Shown here: positions 42,851 to 51,340 of the stretch, piece by piece | How the letters are laid out: every line of letters begins with the position of its first letter | Position numbering within the stretch: position 1 is the stretch's first letter | Origin: Bog-159 sp050011755 | GTDB lineage: Bacteria; Acidobacteriota; Terriglobia; Bryobacterales; Bryobacteraceae | Reading direction: 5' to 3' | NCBI GenBank assembly: GCA_050011755.1 | Contig: JBEKIM010000001.1 | Span: forward strand, 62,001 to 126,000 | Length of the DNA: 64,000 bases | Made by a program: the position numbers and the translations under genes | Notes under the pieces: model-generated | The model's database searches: none | What the model saw: only the letters and a program-made list of their open reading frames with translations | What the model was told of the DNA's origin: nothing

Positions 42851-43162
42851 TTATCCGGATTGCCAGCCATTTCTCCGCCAGCTAACCCCGGCGGTATCCA
42901 GCAGCATATGATGGATTTCCATCCAAAAGCCGCCCGGCTCGCCGTTGAGCACCTGGCCCAATAACAGTTGCCCGTCCCACTCCAGGCGCACCGCGGCGCC
43001 CGCTTTTACCGTCAATACCGCACCTGATCCCGCGGACAGGCGCACGCGTTTGCCGGACAGCTCGAGTAGACGCACTGTCTGTCCCCCGCGCGTGCCCGGC
43101 GGCCCTTCCCCCAACATGCTCAGCTCCGCGGATTGCCCTGGCTTCCAGTTCAGTTCACGCAT
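42851..43162 (-). CDS. Small PilZ-like beta protein
   Basis: 103 residues from the ATG at 43162; the frame extends further upstream but only through the antisense of the divergent transferase gene. Seen: an all-beta pattern RELNWKPGQSAEL, VRLLELSGKRVRLSA, AVRLEWDGQLLLGQVLN and GGFWMEIHHML, as in PilZ domains. The c-di-GMP-binding motifs RxxxR and (D/N)xSxxG are not present in usable form (LELSGK at the second site), so ligand binding is doubtful. Nine bases separate it from the downstream HTH-like gene; it is divergent from the initiating sugar transferase. Function unknown. Confidence 0.6.
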   Translation of the reverse strand: MRELNWKPGQSAELSMLGEGPPGTRGGQTVRLLELSGKRVRLSAGSGAVLTVKAGAAVRLEWDGQLLLGQVLNGEPGGFWMEIHHMLLDTAGVSWRRNGWQSG

Positions 43163-43198
43163 GGTCTTCGCTGCCCAGTGTACTATGCGTAAAGGGCA

Positions 43199-44545
43199 AT
43201 GTTCTCTTTTTTCAAAAGCCTTTTCTCCACGCGCATTCTCAGCCTCCTCGTTCCGGAGACGATTCTCATCTTTTCCTGCTATATTCTGGCCGCTTATTGG
43301 TTGAGCGGCGCGGATCCGTCCGTGTTTCTGCTGTACGACAACGGGCTGCTGCAAATCGCGCTGGTTGTGGCCGGCGTGCTGGTCGGGCTGCAGCTCAACA
43401 AGCTGTATGCGCAAGTGGGAGTACGTTCCAAGATTCTGCTCGTCCAGCAGCTCTGCCTCACGCTGGGCGTGACGTTTCTGCTGGAATCGCTGCTGAGTTA
43501 TCTGCGCACCCCGGAATTGGTACTGGCGCCTACCATCATGATGCTCGGCAGCGCATTTACGCTCGCAGTCCTGCTGGCCTGGCGCATGTTTTACAGCGCG
43601 GTGCTGTGGAAGAGCCTGGGCGCTAAACGAGTGCTTTTCTATGGGACTAATGCGGCCGCTTTGGAGGCGGGCAGCAGTCTCGCGGCGCATCCCGAGTTGG
43701 GGCTGGCGCTGGCTGGCTACATTGACGACGATCGCCCTGCCGGCACCCCGCTGAACGGCGCCCAAGTCCTCGGATCGACCGTGGATCTCTCGCGCGTAGT
43801 TTCCGAAGTGCATCCGGATCGCATTGTAGTGGCGGTTGCCGAACGGCGCCACGGAATGCCGTTTAGAGAACTTCTGGATCTACAGTTCCGCGGCATCGAA
43901 ATCCAGCATGTTGCGGAGTTGTACGAAGCCGCCTGCGAACGCGTGTGCCTGGCCGAGTTGATGCCGTCCCAGTTGATTTTCTCCGATGAGTTGGGAGCGC
44001 GGCGCGGCGCCATCGCGATGCAGGCCATTTATTCGAATATCGTGGCTCTGGCCGGCTTGGCGCTGCTGGCCGTATTGTCGCTGCCGATCGCCGCGGCAAT
44101 CAAGTTATCGTCCAAAGGCCCGGTCGTCGATGAGCGCTTGCGCTGGGGAGTGAACCTGGTGCCTTTTACGCTTTTCCGCTTCCGCTGCAGGCGCGCCGAT
44201 GGCCAGACGACACGGGTGGGCGCCTGGTTACGCCGCCTGCGTCTCGACGGTTTGCCGCAATTGTTGAACGTCATCCGCGGTGAGATGACGCTGGTGGGAC
44301 CGCGTCCTCACGATCCGGATTTCATACCGGTATTGATGGAGCAAATGCCTTACTATGGGCAGCGCCATATGGTACGACCCGGCATCCTGGGTTGGGGCCA
44401 GCTCAACTGCGACTACGGCCCGCGCCTTCGCGACGCGCGGGAGTCGCTCGAGTATGACTTGTATTACATCAAACACATGTCTCCGGCGCTGGACGCATAT
44501 ATTGTGCTGCACAGTTTGATGGAAATACCGTTTCGGGAAGGTTGA
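43199..44545 (+). CDS. Polyprenyl glycosylphosphotransferase (initiating sugar transferase)
   Basis: 448 residues. Seen: hydrophobic segments in the first 130 residues, a nucleotide-binding-like middle domain (RVLFYGTNAAALEAGSSL near 140, GYIDDDRPAGTPLNG near 173), one membrane segment near 285 and the C-terminal bacterial sugar-transferase domain with IKLSSKGPVV, RRLRLDGLPQLLNVIRGEM, LVGPRPHDPDF and RPGILGWGQLNCDYG. This WbaP/EpsB-type enzyme starts an EPS repeat unit by moving a hexose-1-phosphate to undecaprenyl phosphate. The usual KFRSM motif is altered to RFRCRR. It is convergent with the WecA-type gene at 44579. The sugar is not determined. Confidence 0.9.
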   Translation: MFSFFKSLFSTRILSLLVPETILIFSCYILAAYWLSGADPSVFLLYDNGLLQIALVVAGVLVGLQLNKLYAQVGVRSKILLVQQLCLTLGVTFLLESLLSYLRTPELVLAPTIMMLGSAFTLAVLLAWRMFYSAVLWKSLGAKRVLFYGTNAAALEAGSSLAAHPELGLALAGYIDDDRPAGTPLNGAQVLGSTVDLSRVVSEVHPDRIVVAVAERRHGMPFRELLDLQFRGIEIQHVAELYEAACERVCLAELMPSQLIFSDELGARRGAIAMQAIYSNIVALAGLALLAVLSLPIAAAIKLSSKGPVVDERLRWGVNLVPFTLFRFRCRRADGQTTRVGAWLRRLRLDGLPQLLNVIRGEMTLVGPRPHDPDFIPVLMEQMPYYGQRHMVRPGILGWGQLNCDYGPRLRDARESLEYDLYYIKHMSPALDAYIVLHSLMEIPFREG

Positions 44546-44578
44546 ATCGGGCGCGCATGGTTGACGCCGCAAACCTGC

Positions 44579-46009
44579 CTAAGGTTCAGCCAAAGATACC
44601 GCTGCTGGGGCCGTGGCCTCGTGCGGCGTAATTCCAGGGAATTTATCGACCAGTATCTCGCGGATTGAATCGACAAACGGCGCCACCACCATGGGCAGCG
44701 CGTCCGATGCAAACGGCCGCACCAGCACTGCGTAATCCCCCTTGCCGAGCGGCACGCGCACCGTCCAACCGGGGGCTCCACCATCCTCGGAAGAATACTC
44801 GAAGATCTCGCTCCCCAGGTTTAACCGCGCCTGCTGGAATCCGAACTTTCCGCAGGCTTCCCGGATTACCTCCCAGCACCGGGCCGGCGTTCCCGCGGCC
44901 GCCAGGGCCGCGCGAAATTTCCGCAGATCCAGTTGCGCGCTGACCGATCTTTGGAACTCGCCGCTAAATAATAGCCGGCCTGCTAAATCGAACTCGGCAT
45001 AGCCCAGATACTGAACCCCCAGCAACACGAAAACACCAAACAGAAGGAGTAGCGCGCCGGAAAAACTGTGCAGCACACCTTGCAGAAGCGAAAAGGCGGC
45101 CGCCAGGCCGCAGAGGCCGTACAACACCAAAACGACGCGGCGCGGCGTGAACCCGCGGTCCAGCAAGCGATGGTGAATATGGCCGCGGTCCGCTGCAAAA
45201 ATCGGCTGGCGACGCAGAAAACGGCGAACGATAGCCAGCGCCACATCCAGCAACGGAATCGAGAGAGCCATCAAGGGTGCCGTCATGCCCAGCAGCGTGG
45301 CGGATTTATTGCTCCATATGGCGGCGTAGCAGCCCAGCAAAAAACCGATGAGCAGAGCGCCGGAATCACCGAGGTAAATCGTGGCGGGGTTGAAGTTGTA
45401 GCACAAAAACGCCAGCACGGCGCCGGCCAGCGGAAATGTTGCCACGGCCAACACCATGTTGTGCTGCATCATCGCCGCCGCGAAAACCGTCAACGTAGCG
45501 AACAGCCCAACCCCAGCGGCCAAACCGTCCAGACCGTCCACCAGGTTGAAGGCGTTCATACAGGCCAGCAGCCAGAGAATCGTCAGCGGGATGTTCCACC
45601 AGGCTTCGGTCGGCGCACCGGCAATCGACAGGATACGCACGTCACCCACGACGCATGCCAAGCCTGCCGCGGCAAGTTGTCCGGAGAGCTTGATCCACGG
45701 GCGCAAACTGAACAGATCGTCCAGCAGTCCGATGCCAAACGCCATTGCCGCCCCCGGTAGCAGCCTCCAGACCAGCGAGAGTTGCTGCGCGAGCGGACTC
45801 CCTTCTTCCGGACGCACCAATACATAGGCCACCAGATAGGCAACGGCAATGGCTACGCCGCCCACCCGCGGGATAGGATAGCGATGCACCTTCCGCGTGC
45901 CATCGGGTTGGTCCACTACCCCGTAGGACCGGAAAACGTCCCGGCAAATCGGGGTCAGAACCAGGGAAATGATAAATGCCCTGAATCCTAACCAGAGCAA
46001 GGAATGCAC
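44579..46009 (-). CDS. WecA-type undecaprenyl-phosphate GlcNAc-1-phosphate transferase with C-terminal extension
   Basis: 476 residues from GTG 46009, chosen for a GGAGG eight bases upstream; an ATG at 46081 would add 24 residues with no ribosome site. Seen: VVDQPDGTRKVHRYPIPRVG near 30, GIGLLDDLFSLRPWIKL near 90, CMNAFNLVDGLDGLAAG near 150, IYLGDSGALLIGF near 213 and GHIHHRLLDRGFTPRRV near 275, the full PNPT motif set. About 130 residues follow the membrane core (from QRSVSAQLDLRKF), a soluble cytoplasmic extension of unknown role. It is the second PNPT enzyme in the window besides the one at the left edge. Confidence 0.9.
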   Translation of the reverse strand: MHSLLWLGFRAFIISLVLTPICRDVFRSYGVVDQPDGTRKVHRYPIPRVGGVAIAVAYLVAYVLVRPEEGSPLAQQLSLVWRLLPGAAMAFGIGLLDDLFSLRPWIKLSGQLAAAGLACVVGDVRILSIAGAPTEAWWNIPLTILWLLACMNAFNLVDGLDGLAAGVGLFATLTVFAAAMMQHNMVLAVATFPLAGAVLAFLCYNFNPATIYLGDSGALLIGFLLGCYAAIWSNKSATLLGMTAPLMALSIPLLDVALAIVRRFLRRQPIFAADRGHIHHRLLDRGFTPRRVVLVLYGLCGLAAAFSLLQGVLHSFSGALLLLFGVFVLLGVQYLGYAEFDLAGRLLFSGEFQRSVSAQLDLRKFRAALAAAGTPARCWEVIREACGKFGFQQARLNLGSEIFEYSSEDGGAPGWTVRVPLGKGDYAVLVRPFASDALPMVVAPFVDSIREILVDKFPGITPHEATAPAAVSLAEP

Positions 46010-46207
46010 CAGGGAGACCTCCGGGTTCTCCTCCTGATGTTGGCGCACCCCGGCGCTTCGTGTCAAGCCGCATGGTTTCAATTATTTCCGGTCTGTACCG
46101 GTACCCAGTTGTCCGCCGTCTACGGCGTCCCCTAACAAACGTTGATGACCCTTGATTCGCTTGACACCGCTCCTCGCGGCGCGTCAGAGTGAATGTTGAA
46201 CCCTGGT

Positions 46208-46216
46208 TGCTAAAAT
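46208..46216 (+). promoter_or_regulatory. Candidate extended -10 promoter for the beta-barrel gene
   Basis: TGC followed by TAAAAT matches an extended -10 element. The predicted transcription start near 46223 lies at the first in-frame TTG, which argues for the later TTG at 46250 with GGAGG before it. Confidence 0.4.
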
Positions 46217-46249
46217 TACGGATTGAATATTCGAATCTCCGGAGGCCCT

Positions 46250-47608
46250 TTGCTATTTGTTCGAACGACCCTGTTTCTCGGCTGCGCGCTAGGCCTGTTG
46301 GCGCAGTCCGATGCGCCACAAGCGGACTCATCGCCGGCCACATCCGACGATGAATATAGCGGACCGGCCATTCTAAGCCGGGGCGAAGTGCCTGCCGCGC
46401 AGACCGTAGCGCCTATCGCCTTCCGGCCTTACATCGGCCTGGCGGGAGTTTATGACACGGGCATTGTCCCGGTTGCGGCCACTTCGACTGGCGGGGTCCC
46501 CACCACGAACCTGTATGGATTGGAGCTGAACCTCGGCGCGTACACCTATCACGTCTGGAAGCACACTACGCTGGGCCTGGATTACCGGGGAGATTTTCGC
46601 GACTACTCTACCAGCTACTGGGACGGCACCGATCAGTTCCTGTCGCTCATTCTCACACACCGGCCCAGCAAGCGCGTCACGTTCACGCTGCGAAACCAAG
46701 CCGGACTCTACTCTTTCAATAACTATACTCTTTCCTCTCCCCTTGGCGCTCTGGATCCGAATTATCTGGATTTGCCGCAAAGCAGTATCTACGATAACCG
46801 GGTCATCTTCGCGGGCGTGTCCGCCGATCTGACTTACCGCCTGTCCGCCCGGTTGTCGTTCAATATCGGTGGGGAAGGCTCTCTGGTACGGCGGGAATCC
46901 AGCGCCCTTTACGGCATGACGGGAGGCGTAGCGCGCGGTGATTTGGAGTATCGGATCAGCCGGCACTCCACTTTGGGGGCGGACTTTCGCTACACTTATT
47001 ACGACTATACCGAGGGCTTCGGCAATTCGAATATCAGCTCCGTGGGCGTCAATTACAGCACCCAATTCTCGCCGCACGTGCAGCTATCCGCGCGCATCGG
47101 CGGCGCGCGCGTGGAGAGCACCAGCCTGACCGAGGTTGCCCTCGATCCGGCCATCGCGGCTCTATTGGGCGAAACAGAGACGATTCAGGCCGCCTACCGC
47201 ATGAACTACGTGCCCGACATCCAAGTGCGCCTGTCGGACACCTTCCGCCGGTCCCAGTTTACACTGGCATACCTGGATCAGGTGGTTCCCGGTAATGGCG
47301 TGTACCTCACGTCGCGCAACAATTCCGGTAACTTTTCTTACAGCTATAGCGGCGTGCGCCATTGGAATTTCGGCCTTAACGGGACTTATGGCCGGATGAC
47401 TGCGCTCGTGCAGTCGATTGGCGCATACACCGCGTACGGGGCGGGAGTGGGTGTCACGCGGGACTTGGGGAGGGGCCTCCACGCCGTGCTCCGCTTCGAC
47501 ACGCTGCACTACGATATTGCCACTAACGCCGGGTTCACGCACACCGAATACCGCATGTCGTTCGGGTTCAATTTCAGCCCGGGAGATCTGCCGCTGGTGT
47601 TGTGGTAG
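46250..47608 (+). CDS. Outer-membrane beta-barrel protein
   Basis: 452 residues from TTG 46250, preferred because GGAGG lies four bases upstream and it opens directly into a signal peptide (LFVRTTLFLGCALGLLAQ); TTG 46223 is the other choice. Seen: after about 60 residues, alternating polar/hydrophobic strands with aromatic ends (TTLGLDYRGDFRDYSTSYW, VTFTLRNQAGLYSFNNYTL, GLNGTYGRM) and a C-terminal strand ending LPLVLW with the preceding EYRMSFGFNF, as in outer-membrane barrels that insert by the Bam pathway. It resembles barrels found beside exosortase/EPS loci. Likely role: passage or anchoring of EPS at the outer membrane; not proven. Confidence 0.78.
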   Translation: MLFVRTTLFLGCALGLLAQSDAPQADSSPATSDDEYSGPAILSRGEVPAAQTVAPIAFRPYIGLAGVYDTGIVPVAATSTGGVPTTNLYGLELNLGAYTYHVWKHTTLGLDYRGDFRDYSTSYWDGTDQFLSLILTHRPSKRVTFTLRNQAGLYSFNNYTLSSPLGALDPNYLDLPQSSIYDNRVIFAGVSADLTYRLSARLSFNIGGEGSLVRRESSALYGMTGGVARGDLEYRISRHSTLGADFRYTYYDYTEGFGNSNISSVGVNYSTQFSPHVQLSARIGGARVESTSLTEVALDPAIAALLGETETIQAAYRMNYVPDIQVRLSDTFRRSQFTLAYLDQVVPGNGVYLTSRNNSGNFSYSYSGVRHWNFGLNGTYGRMTALVQSIGAYTAYGAGVGVTRDLGRGLHAVLRFDTLHYDIATNAGFTHTEYRMSFGFNFSPGDLPLVLW

Positions 47609-47621
47609 ACCCTTCATTAGC

Positions 47622-48722
47622 TCAAGCCAGAAACCCGGAATAAATCTCACCCATTCGCCGCGCCGCCATGGCCAGCGAGAATCGGCTGCTAATTAGCTCG
47701 GCGGCGTTACATGCCAACGCCCTGCGCAGTGCGGCGTTGCCGGCCAGCAGACGCAATATCTCAGCCAGCCCTGCCGTATCGCGCGGCTCGAAGAGCATCC
47801 CGGTTTTGCCGTGTGCGACGAGCTCCCGGTTGCCGCCCACGCGCGACGCGGCCACCGAGCAGCCGCACGCCATGGCTTCCATCAGCGAATTGGAAAGCGC
47901 CTCGGAAAGTGACGGGAGCACGAATATATCCATCGCGCGTAGCCAATCGGCAACCCTCGGCGTGGCGGGCTCGAAGACACAGTCGGATAGAATGTCCAGC
48001 GCCCTGGCGCGGTCCTGCAACTCCGCCAGACAGGGCCCGCTGCCAACGATGGCCAGTTTCATGCCCGGCGCCAAGGTGCGCACCGCGGCAAACGCGTCCA
48101 GCAAGGTGTCGAGCCCCTTCTCGGGCCGCAGACCGCAAACCACTCCGATGACTTGCCCGGCGCCGCGCAAGGCATCCGGGCGATGGCCCGGCGCCGGATG
48201 GAAGATACCGGTGTCGATGCCGTTGTAACAGAGATGAATCATCCCGGCCGGCACCTTCTCTTCGCGGCGCAAGTGGTCGCGCAGGAATTCGCAGTTGACC
48301 ACGATGCCATCGACCAACCGGTCTGTGAGACGCAATGCATGCCGCTGCCACGGGGCCCACAACGCCCTATCCACCCGCTGGCTGGAAAGTACCACGGCCG
48401 AACCCGCCATGCGCGCCGCGGGCGCTGCATAGACATTGGCGGGCGTATCGAAGGTGTGCACTAGCCGTATGTCTTCTTTCCGGATATAAGAGGCAATGCG
48501 CACGGCTCCCTTTACGCTCGCTATTGAGGGCACGGGGAACTGCACGATCGGCACTCCGGCCGCACGCAGGTCGTCCGCGCGTATGCCCGCCGGACGGAAG
48601 CAGCCGACGCGCGGTTCAAACCGCGACCGGTCCAGGGCTTTGGCGATCTCCGCCATCTGCCGTTCGCTACCGCCTAAGTTCAGCTCACGCACCATCAGCA
48701 GAATACGTGCGGGACTATGCAT
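47622..48722 (-). CDS. GT4 family glycosyltransferase
   Basis: 366 residues, GT-B fold. Seen: LLMVRELNLGGSERQMAEIA at the N-terminus (acceptor glycine loop), RLVHTFDTPANVYAAPAAR near 86, CYNGIDTGIFHPAPG near 163, VCGLRPEKGLDTLLDAFAAV near 193 and LPSLSEALSNSLMEAMACGC near 272. It is a typical EPS GT4. It converges on the beta-barrel gene with a 13-base gap and is divergent from the asnB gene that starts at 48859. Donor unknown. Confidence 0.9.
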   Translation of the reverse strand: MHSPARILLMVRELNLGGSERQMAEIAKALDRSRFEPRVGCFRPAGIRADDLRAAGVPIVQFPVPSIASVKGAVRIASYIRKEDIRLVHTFDTPANVYAAPAARMAGSAVVLSSQRVDRALWAPWQRHALRLTDRLVDGIVVNCEFLRDHLRREEKVPAGMIHLCYNGIDTGIFHPAPGHRPDALRGAGQVIGVVCGLRPEKGLDTLLDAFAAVRTLAPGMKLAIVGSGPCLAELQDRARALDILSDCVFEPATPRVADWLRAMDIFVLPSLSEALSNSLMEAMACGCSVAASRVGGNRELVAHGKTGMLFEPRDTAGLAEILRLLAGNAALRRALACNAAELISSRFSLAMAARRMGEIYSGFLA

Positions 48723-48829
48723 GCATTCTCAATGTATCGCACGCCCCTGTGCATGCCGGTTGGGCGGACCTCCCAAGCCGCCGCGGATCCTCCAGAACCC
48801 GCTCTTAAGTGGGCGGAGATGTCCTCAAA

Positions 48830-48838
48830 TGCTAAAGT
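48830..48838 (+). promoter_or_regulatory. Candidate extended -10 promoter of the second asnB
   Basis: TGC followed by TAAAGT, 20 bases before the ATG at 48859. It is the third TGC-TAnAnT element found just before a gene in this window; no clear -35 is present. Confidence 0.35.
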
Positions 48839-48858
48839 AAGGCAAGGTATCGAGACCT

Positions 48859-50745
48859 ATGTGCGGCATTGCCGGATTTTACTTGCGCGAGGGACAGGCG
48901 AGCGTGGCGGCCGTGCGCGCGATGTGCGATCAAATACGCCATCGCGGACCCGACGATGAAGGCTATCATGTGCAGGCCGGCTGCGGTATCGGCATGCGGC
49001 GGCTGAGTATCATCGATCTCAGTACCGGTCATCAGCCCATGGCGAACGAAGACGAGTCCGTCTGGGTGGTATTCAATGGCGAGATCTACAACTATCGGGA
49101 GCTCCGCCGTGACCTGCTCGCGCGCGGCCACCGGTTCGCCACAAACAGCGATACCGAAACACTCGTTCACCTCTACGAAGAAGAGGGCGCCGAGGGTTTG
49201 CGGCGTTTGCGCGGCATGTTCGCGTATGCCATTTGGGATGCGCGGCGGCAGCGGCTTTTTCTGGCGCGCGATCGCTTTGGCAAGAAGCCGCTCTATTACG
49301 CCATCTTGCCCGAGGGGCTGTACTTCGGAAGCGAGCTGAAATGCCTACAGGCGGCGGATGTGCCCTGCGAGATCGATGCGGAAGCTCTGCGCCTCTTTTT
49401 TCACTTCACTTACATCCCCGAACCGTTGAGTTGCTTTAAAGCCATCCGCAAGCTGCCCGCCGGCGGTTGGTTGAGCTATGACAGAGACGGAAGCGTGCGG
49501 CAAGGCCGCTATTGGCGGTTTCCAGCCCCGGTTGCTGAGACGCCGGCGGATTTTTCGGAGGCGGACTGCTCCGCGCGGCTCCGCGAGAAGTTCGACGAAT
49601 CCGTTCGGATTCGGATGATTGCGGATGTACCGTTAGGAGCTTTCCTGAGTGGTGGTATCGATTCGAGTGCCGTGGTGGCGTCCATGGCCCTTTCCTCACC
49701 CGAGCCGGTGCGCACTTTCTCAATCGGTTTTGAAGAGAGCGCTTTCAATGAATTGGAATACGCCGCGGTAGTCGCCCGCCAGTACCGCACAGATCATCAC
49801 GAGATCGTAGTGCGGCCGGATGCCGTGGATTTGGTTTCCCGCCTGGTCCGGCACTTCGACGAGCCATTCGGAGATTCTTCGGCTATTCCCACGTTCATCG
49901 TTTCTGAATTCGCGGTTGGGCATGTCAAAGTGGCTCTAAGCGGTGATGGCGGCGACGAATTATTTGCCGGTTACGATCGCTTCCAGGCCCTCAACCGTTT
50001 GCGCAAGCTGGATCGGGCGCCCAAGGCGTTGCGGACGGTTGTTTCGTGGATGGCGGATCGCCTGCCATATTCGGCTTACGGCAAGAACTACCTGCACATG
50101 CTGAGCCGGTCGACTGCTCTGGAGCGCTATTTTGAAAGCAATTTCTCGCCTTGGTTTCTCCGCCAGGAGTTGCTTCAAAAAGAGTGGATGCTCCCGGCTG
50201 ACGGCGCTTACCTGCTGCATTCGCTGGCCGGCTTCCTGCTTCCCGGAGATGCCGACCTCCTCTCACAAGCGCTATTCTTTGAAACCACCCAGAACCTGCC
50301 TGGCGACATGTTGGTGAAAGTCGACCGCATGTCCATGGCAAATTCTTTAGAGGTGCGTTGTCCTCTGCTCGATCATGAGCTTGGAGAATTGGCGGCGTCG
50401 ATTCCGCACGACTGGAAAATCAGGAATGGAAAGGGGAAATACATCCTGGTGCGTGCGCTCCAGGATCGCTTGCCGGAGGCAGTGTTGAACCGCCGGAAAA
50501 TGGGCTTCGGAGTACCGCTTTCTTTGTGGTTTCGAGGCGCTTTGCGAGCCTTCCTTTGGGATCATCTGAGCAGCGCCGCCTTCGCCGGCCGAGGCATTGT
50601 CTCGCCGGTATTTGTCCAGCAGATGCTCCGCGAACACGACTCCGGCAGACGCGACAACTCGCATTGGTTATGGTCTCTGCTCATGCTTGAGACGTGGTTC
50701 CGCCAACTCGACGCGCAGCCTGCTGCGGCGATGCACTGCTTATGA
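48859..50745 (+). CDS. asnB: Asparagine synthase (glutamine-hydrolysing) / EPS amidotransferase
   Basis: 628 residues. Seen: MCGIAGFYLREG with the catalytic Cys2, HRGPDDEGY near 30, FNGEIYNYREL near 73, the ATP pyrophosphatase PP-loop LSGGIDSSAVVASM near 262 and ALSGDGGDELFAGYDRF near 355. Complete and of normal length. It is paralogous to the enzyme at 23291-25207. In this context it may amidate a sugar acid in EPS; a housekeeping asparagine role is the alternative. The next 595 bases hold no gene but a plasmid-type origin. Confidence 0.9.
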   Translation: MCGIAGFYLREGQASVAAVRAMCDQIRHRGPDDEGYHVQAGCGIGMRRLSIIDLSTGHQPMANEDESVWVVFNGEIYNYRELRRDLLARGHRFATNSDTETLVHLYEEEGAEGLRRLRGMFAYAIWDARRQRLFLARDRFGKKPLYYAILPEGLYFGSELKCLQAADVPCEIDAEALRLFFHFTYIPEPLSCFKAIRKLPAGGWLSYDRDGSVRQGRYWRFPAPVAETPADFSEADCSARLREKFDESVRIRMIADVPLGAFLSGGIDSSAVVASMALSSPEPVRTFSIGFEESAFNELEYAAVVARQYRTDHHEIVVRPDAVDLVSRLVRHFDEPFGDSSAIPTFIVSEFAVGHVKVALSGDGGDELFAGYDRFQALNRLRKLDRAPKALRTVVSWMADRLPYSAYGKNYLHMLSRSTALERYFESNFSPWFLRQELLQKEWMLPADGAYLLHSLAGFLLPGDADLLSQALFFETTQNLPGDMLVKVDRMSMANSLEVRCPLLDHELGELAASIPHDWKIRNGKGKYILVRALQDRLPEAVLNRRKMGFGVPLSLWFRGALRAFLWDHLSSAAFAGRGIVSPVFVQQMLREHDSGRRDNSHWLWSLLMLETWFRQLDAQPAAAMHCL

Positions 50746-50771
50746 TTAAACCCACGGCACCCGGGTTTTGT

Positions 50772-50885
50772 CACGGGCTTCACCATAAGCGGAGGCGGGT
50801 TTTCACGTGCTTGGGCGTAAGCTGGCACATCACCATATGTGCCCGAGCGTAAGAAACCGGTGCGATTCGTGTGTTTCACCGTAAA
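50772..50885 (+). repeat. Four direct iterons at 32-bp spacing
   Basis: Copies start at 50772 (CACGGGCTTCACCATAAG), 50804 (CACGTGCTTGGGCGTAAG), 50836 (TATGTGCCCGAGCGTAAG) and 50868 (CGTGTGTTTCACCGTAAA). The spacing is exactly 32 bases each time, close to three helical turns, so all copies face the same side of the DNA. A fifth, weak copy may lie at 50903-50920. Confidence 0.78.
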
Positions 50886-50999
50886 TCTGCGTCCGTCCCG
50901 TTGCCGGCTTCACCCTCAAGTCAATGAAAAAACGCCACTTGCTCCGTTACGCCCAGACCCATGGCAGTATCTGTCCTGTTTTTAACAGCTTACAGCTTC

Positions 51000-51059
51000 T
51001 TTACGTTAGAGCACACGGCCCTTACGATCAAACACATGGCCCTTACGGTCAAGCACATG
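51000..51059 (-). repeat. Three inverted iterons at 21-bp spacing
   Basis: Read on the minus strand, the copies are CGTGTGCTCTAACGTAAA (51000-51017), CATGTGTTTGATCGTAAG (51021-51038) and CATGTGCTTGACCGTAAG (51042-51059). The spacing is exactly 21 bases, two helical turns. They point toward the direct array, with a further inverted copy at 50946-50963 between the two. Confidence 0.8.
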
Positions 51060-51340
51060 GGTTTCGCTTGGTAGTACCTCATTGTAACTTATTGAAAAAT
51101 AACTGCATATGCGCTCCGTTTGACTTTAGGCGGCCTCCTATATGGAATGGTTTATGGTTTGGATAAACTTAACCAAAGGCAACGCGCCCGCGGTCTGGAA
51201 ACCACTTTTGGTTGGTTTGGTGTGTGCTTGCCAATAAAAACACCAACTCTTCGCGGGCTTCATCGTAAATCGCTAGAACAAAATAGCGGACTAATGTTAC
51301 AAAAACATAGGAAGACCTTCGTGTTCAAAAGGCCTCTTAC

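Larger units (their letters stand above)
50746..51340. other. Candidate iteron-type replication origin (oriV)
   Basis: A 595-base stretch with no convincing gene. It contains at least eight copies of an 18-base iteron (consensus near CATGTGCTTGANCGTAAG): four direct copies 32 bases apart (50772-50885), one inverted copy at 50946-50963, three inverted copies 21 bases apart (51000-51059) and a weak direct copy at 51252-51269. A 7-bp inverted repeat GGCACAT/ATGTGCC (50824-50843) overlaps the third copy. An AT-rich run lies at 51078-51110, a DnaA-box-like site (TTATCCAAA on the minus strand, one mismatch to TTATCCACA) at 51158-51166, and a small palindrome ATGTT/AACAT at 51294-51308 just before repA. 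The whole resembles the origin of iteron plasmids. Confidence 0.72.

Noticed and set aside
42851..43852. 333-residue minus-strand frame
   Set aside because: Only the last 103 codons look like protein; the rest is the antisense of the initiating sugar transferase at 43199-44545.
46161..46166. TTGACA as a -35 box for the beta-barrel gene
   Set aside because: No acceptable -10 lies 16-18 bases downstream; the extended -10 at 46208 is better placed.
50924..51166. 80-residue frame with AHGPYDQTHGPYGQAHG-like repeats
   Set aside because: The amino-acid repeats are simply the translation of the inverted iterons; there is no ribosome site or family, and the region is better explained as an origin.
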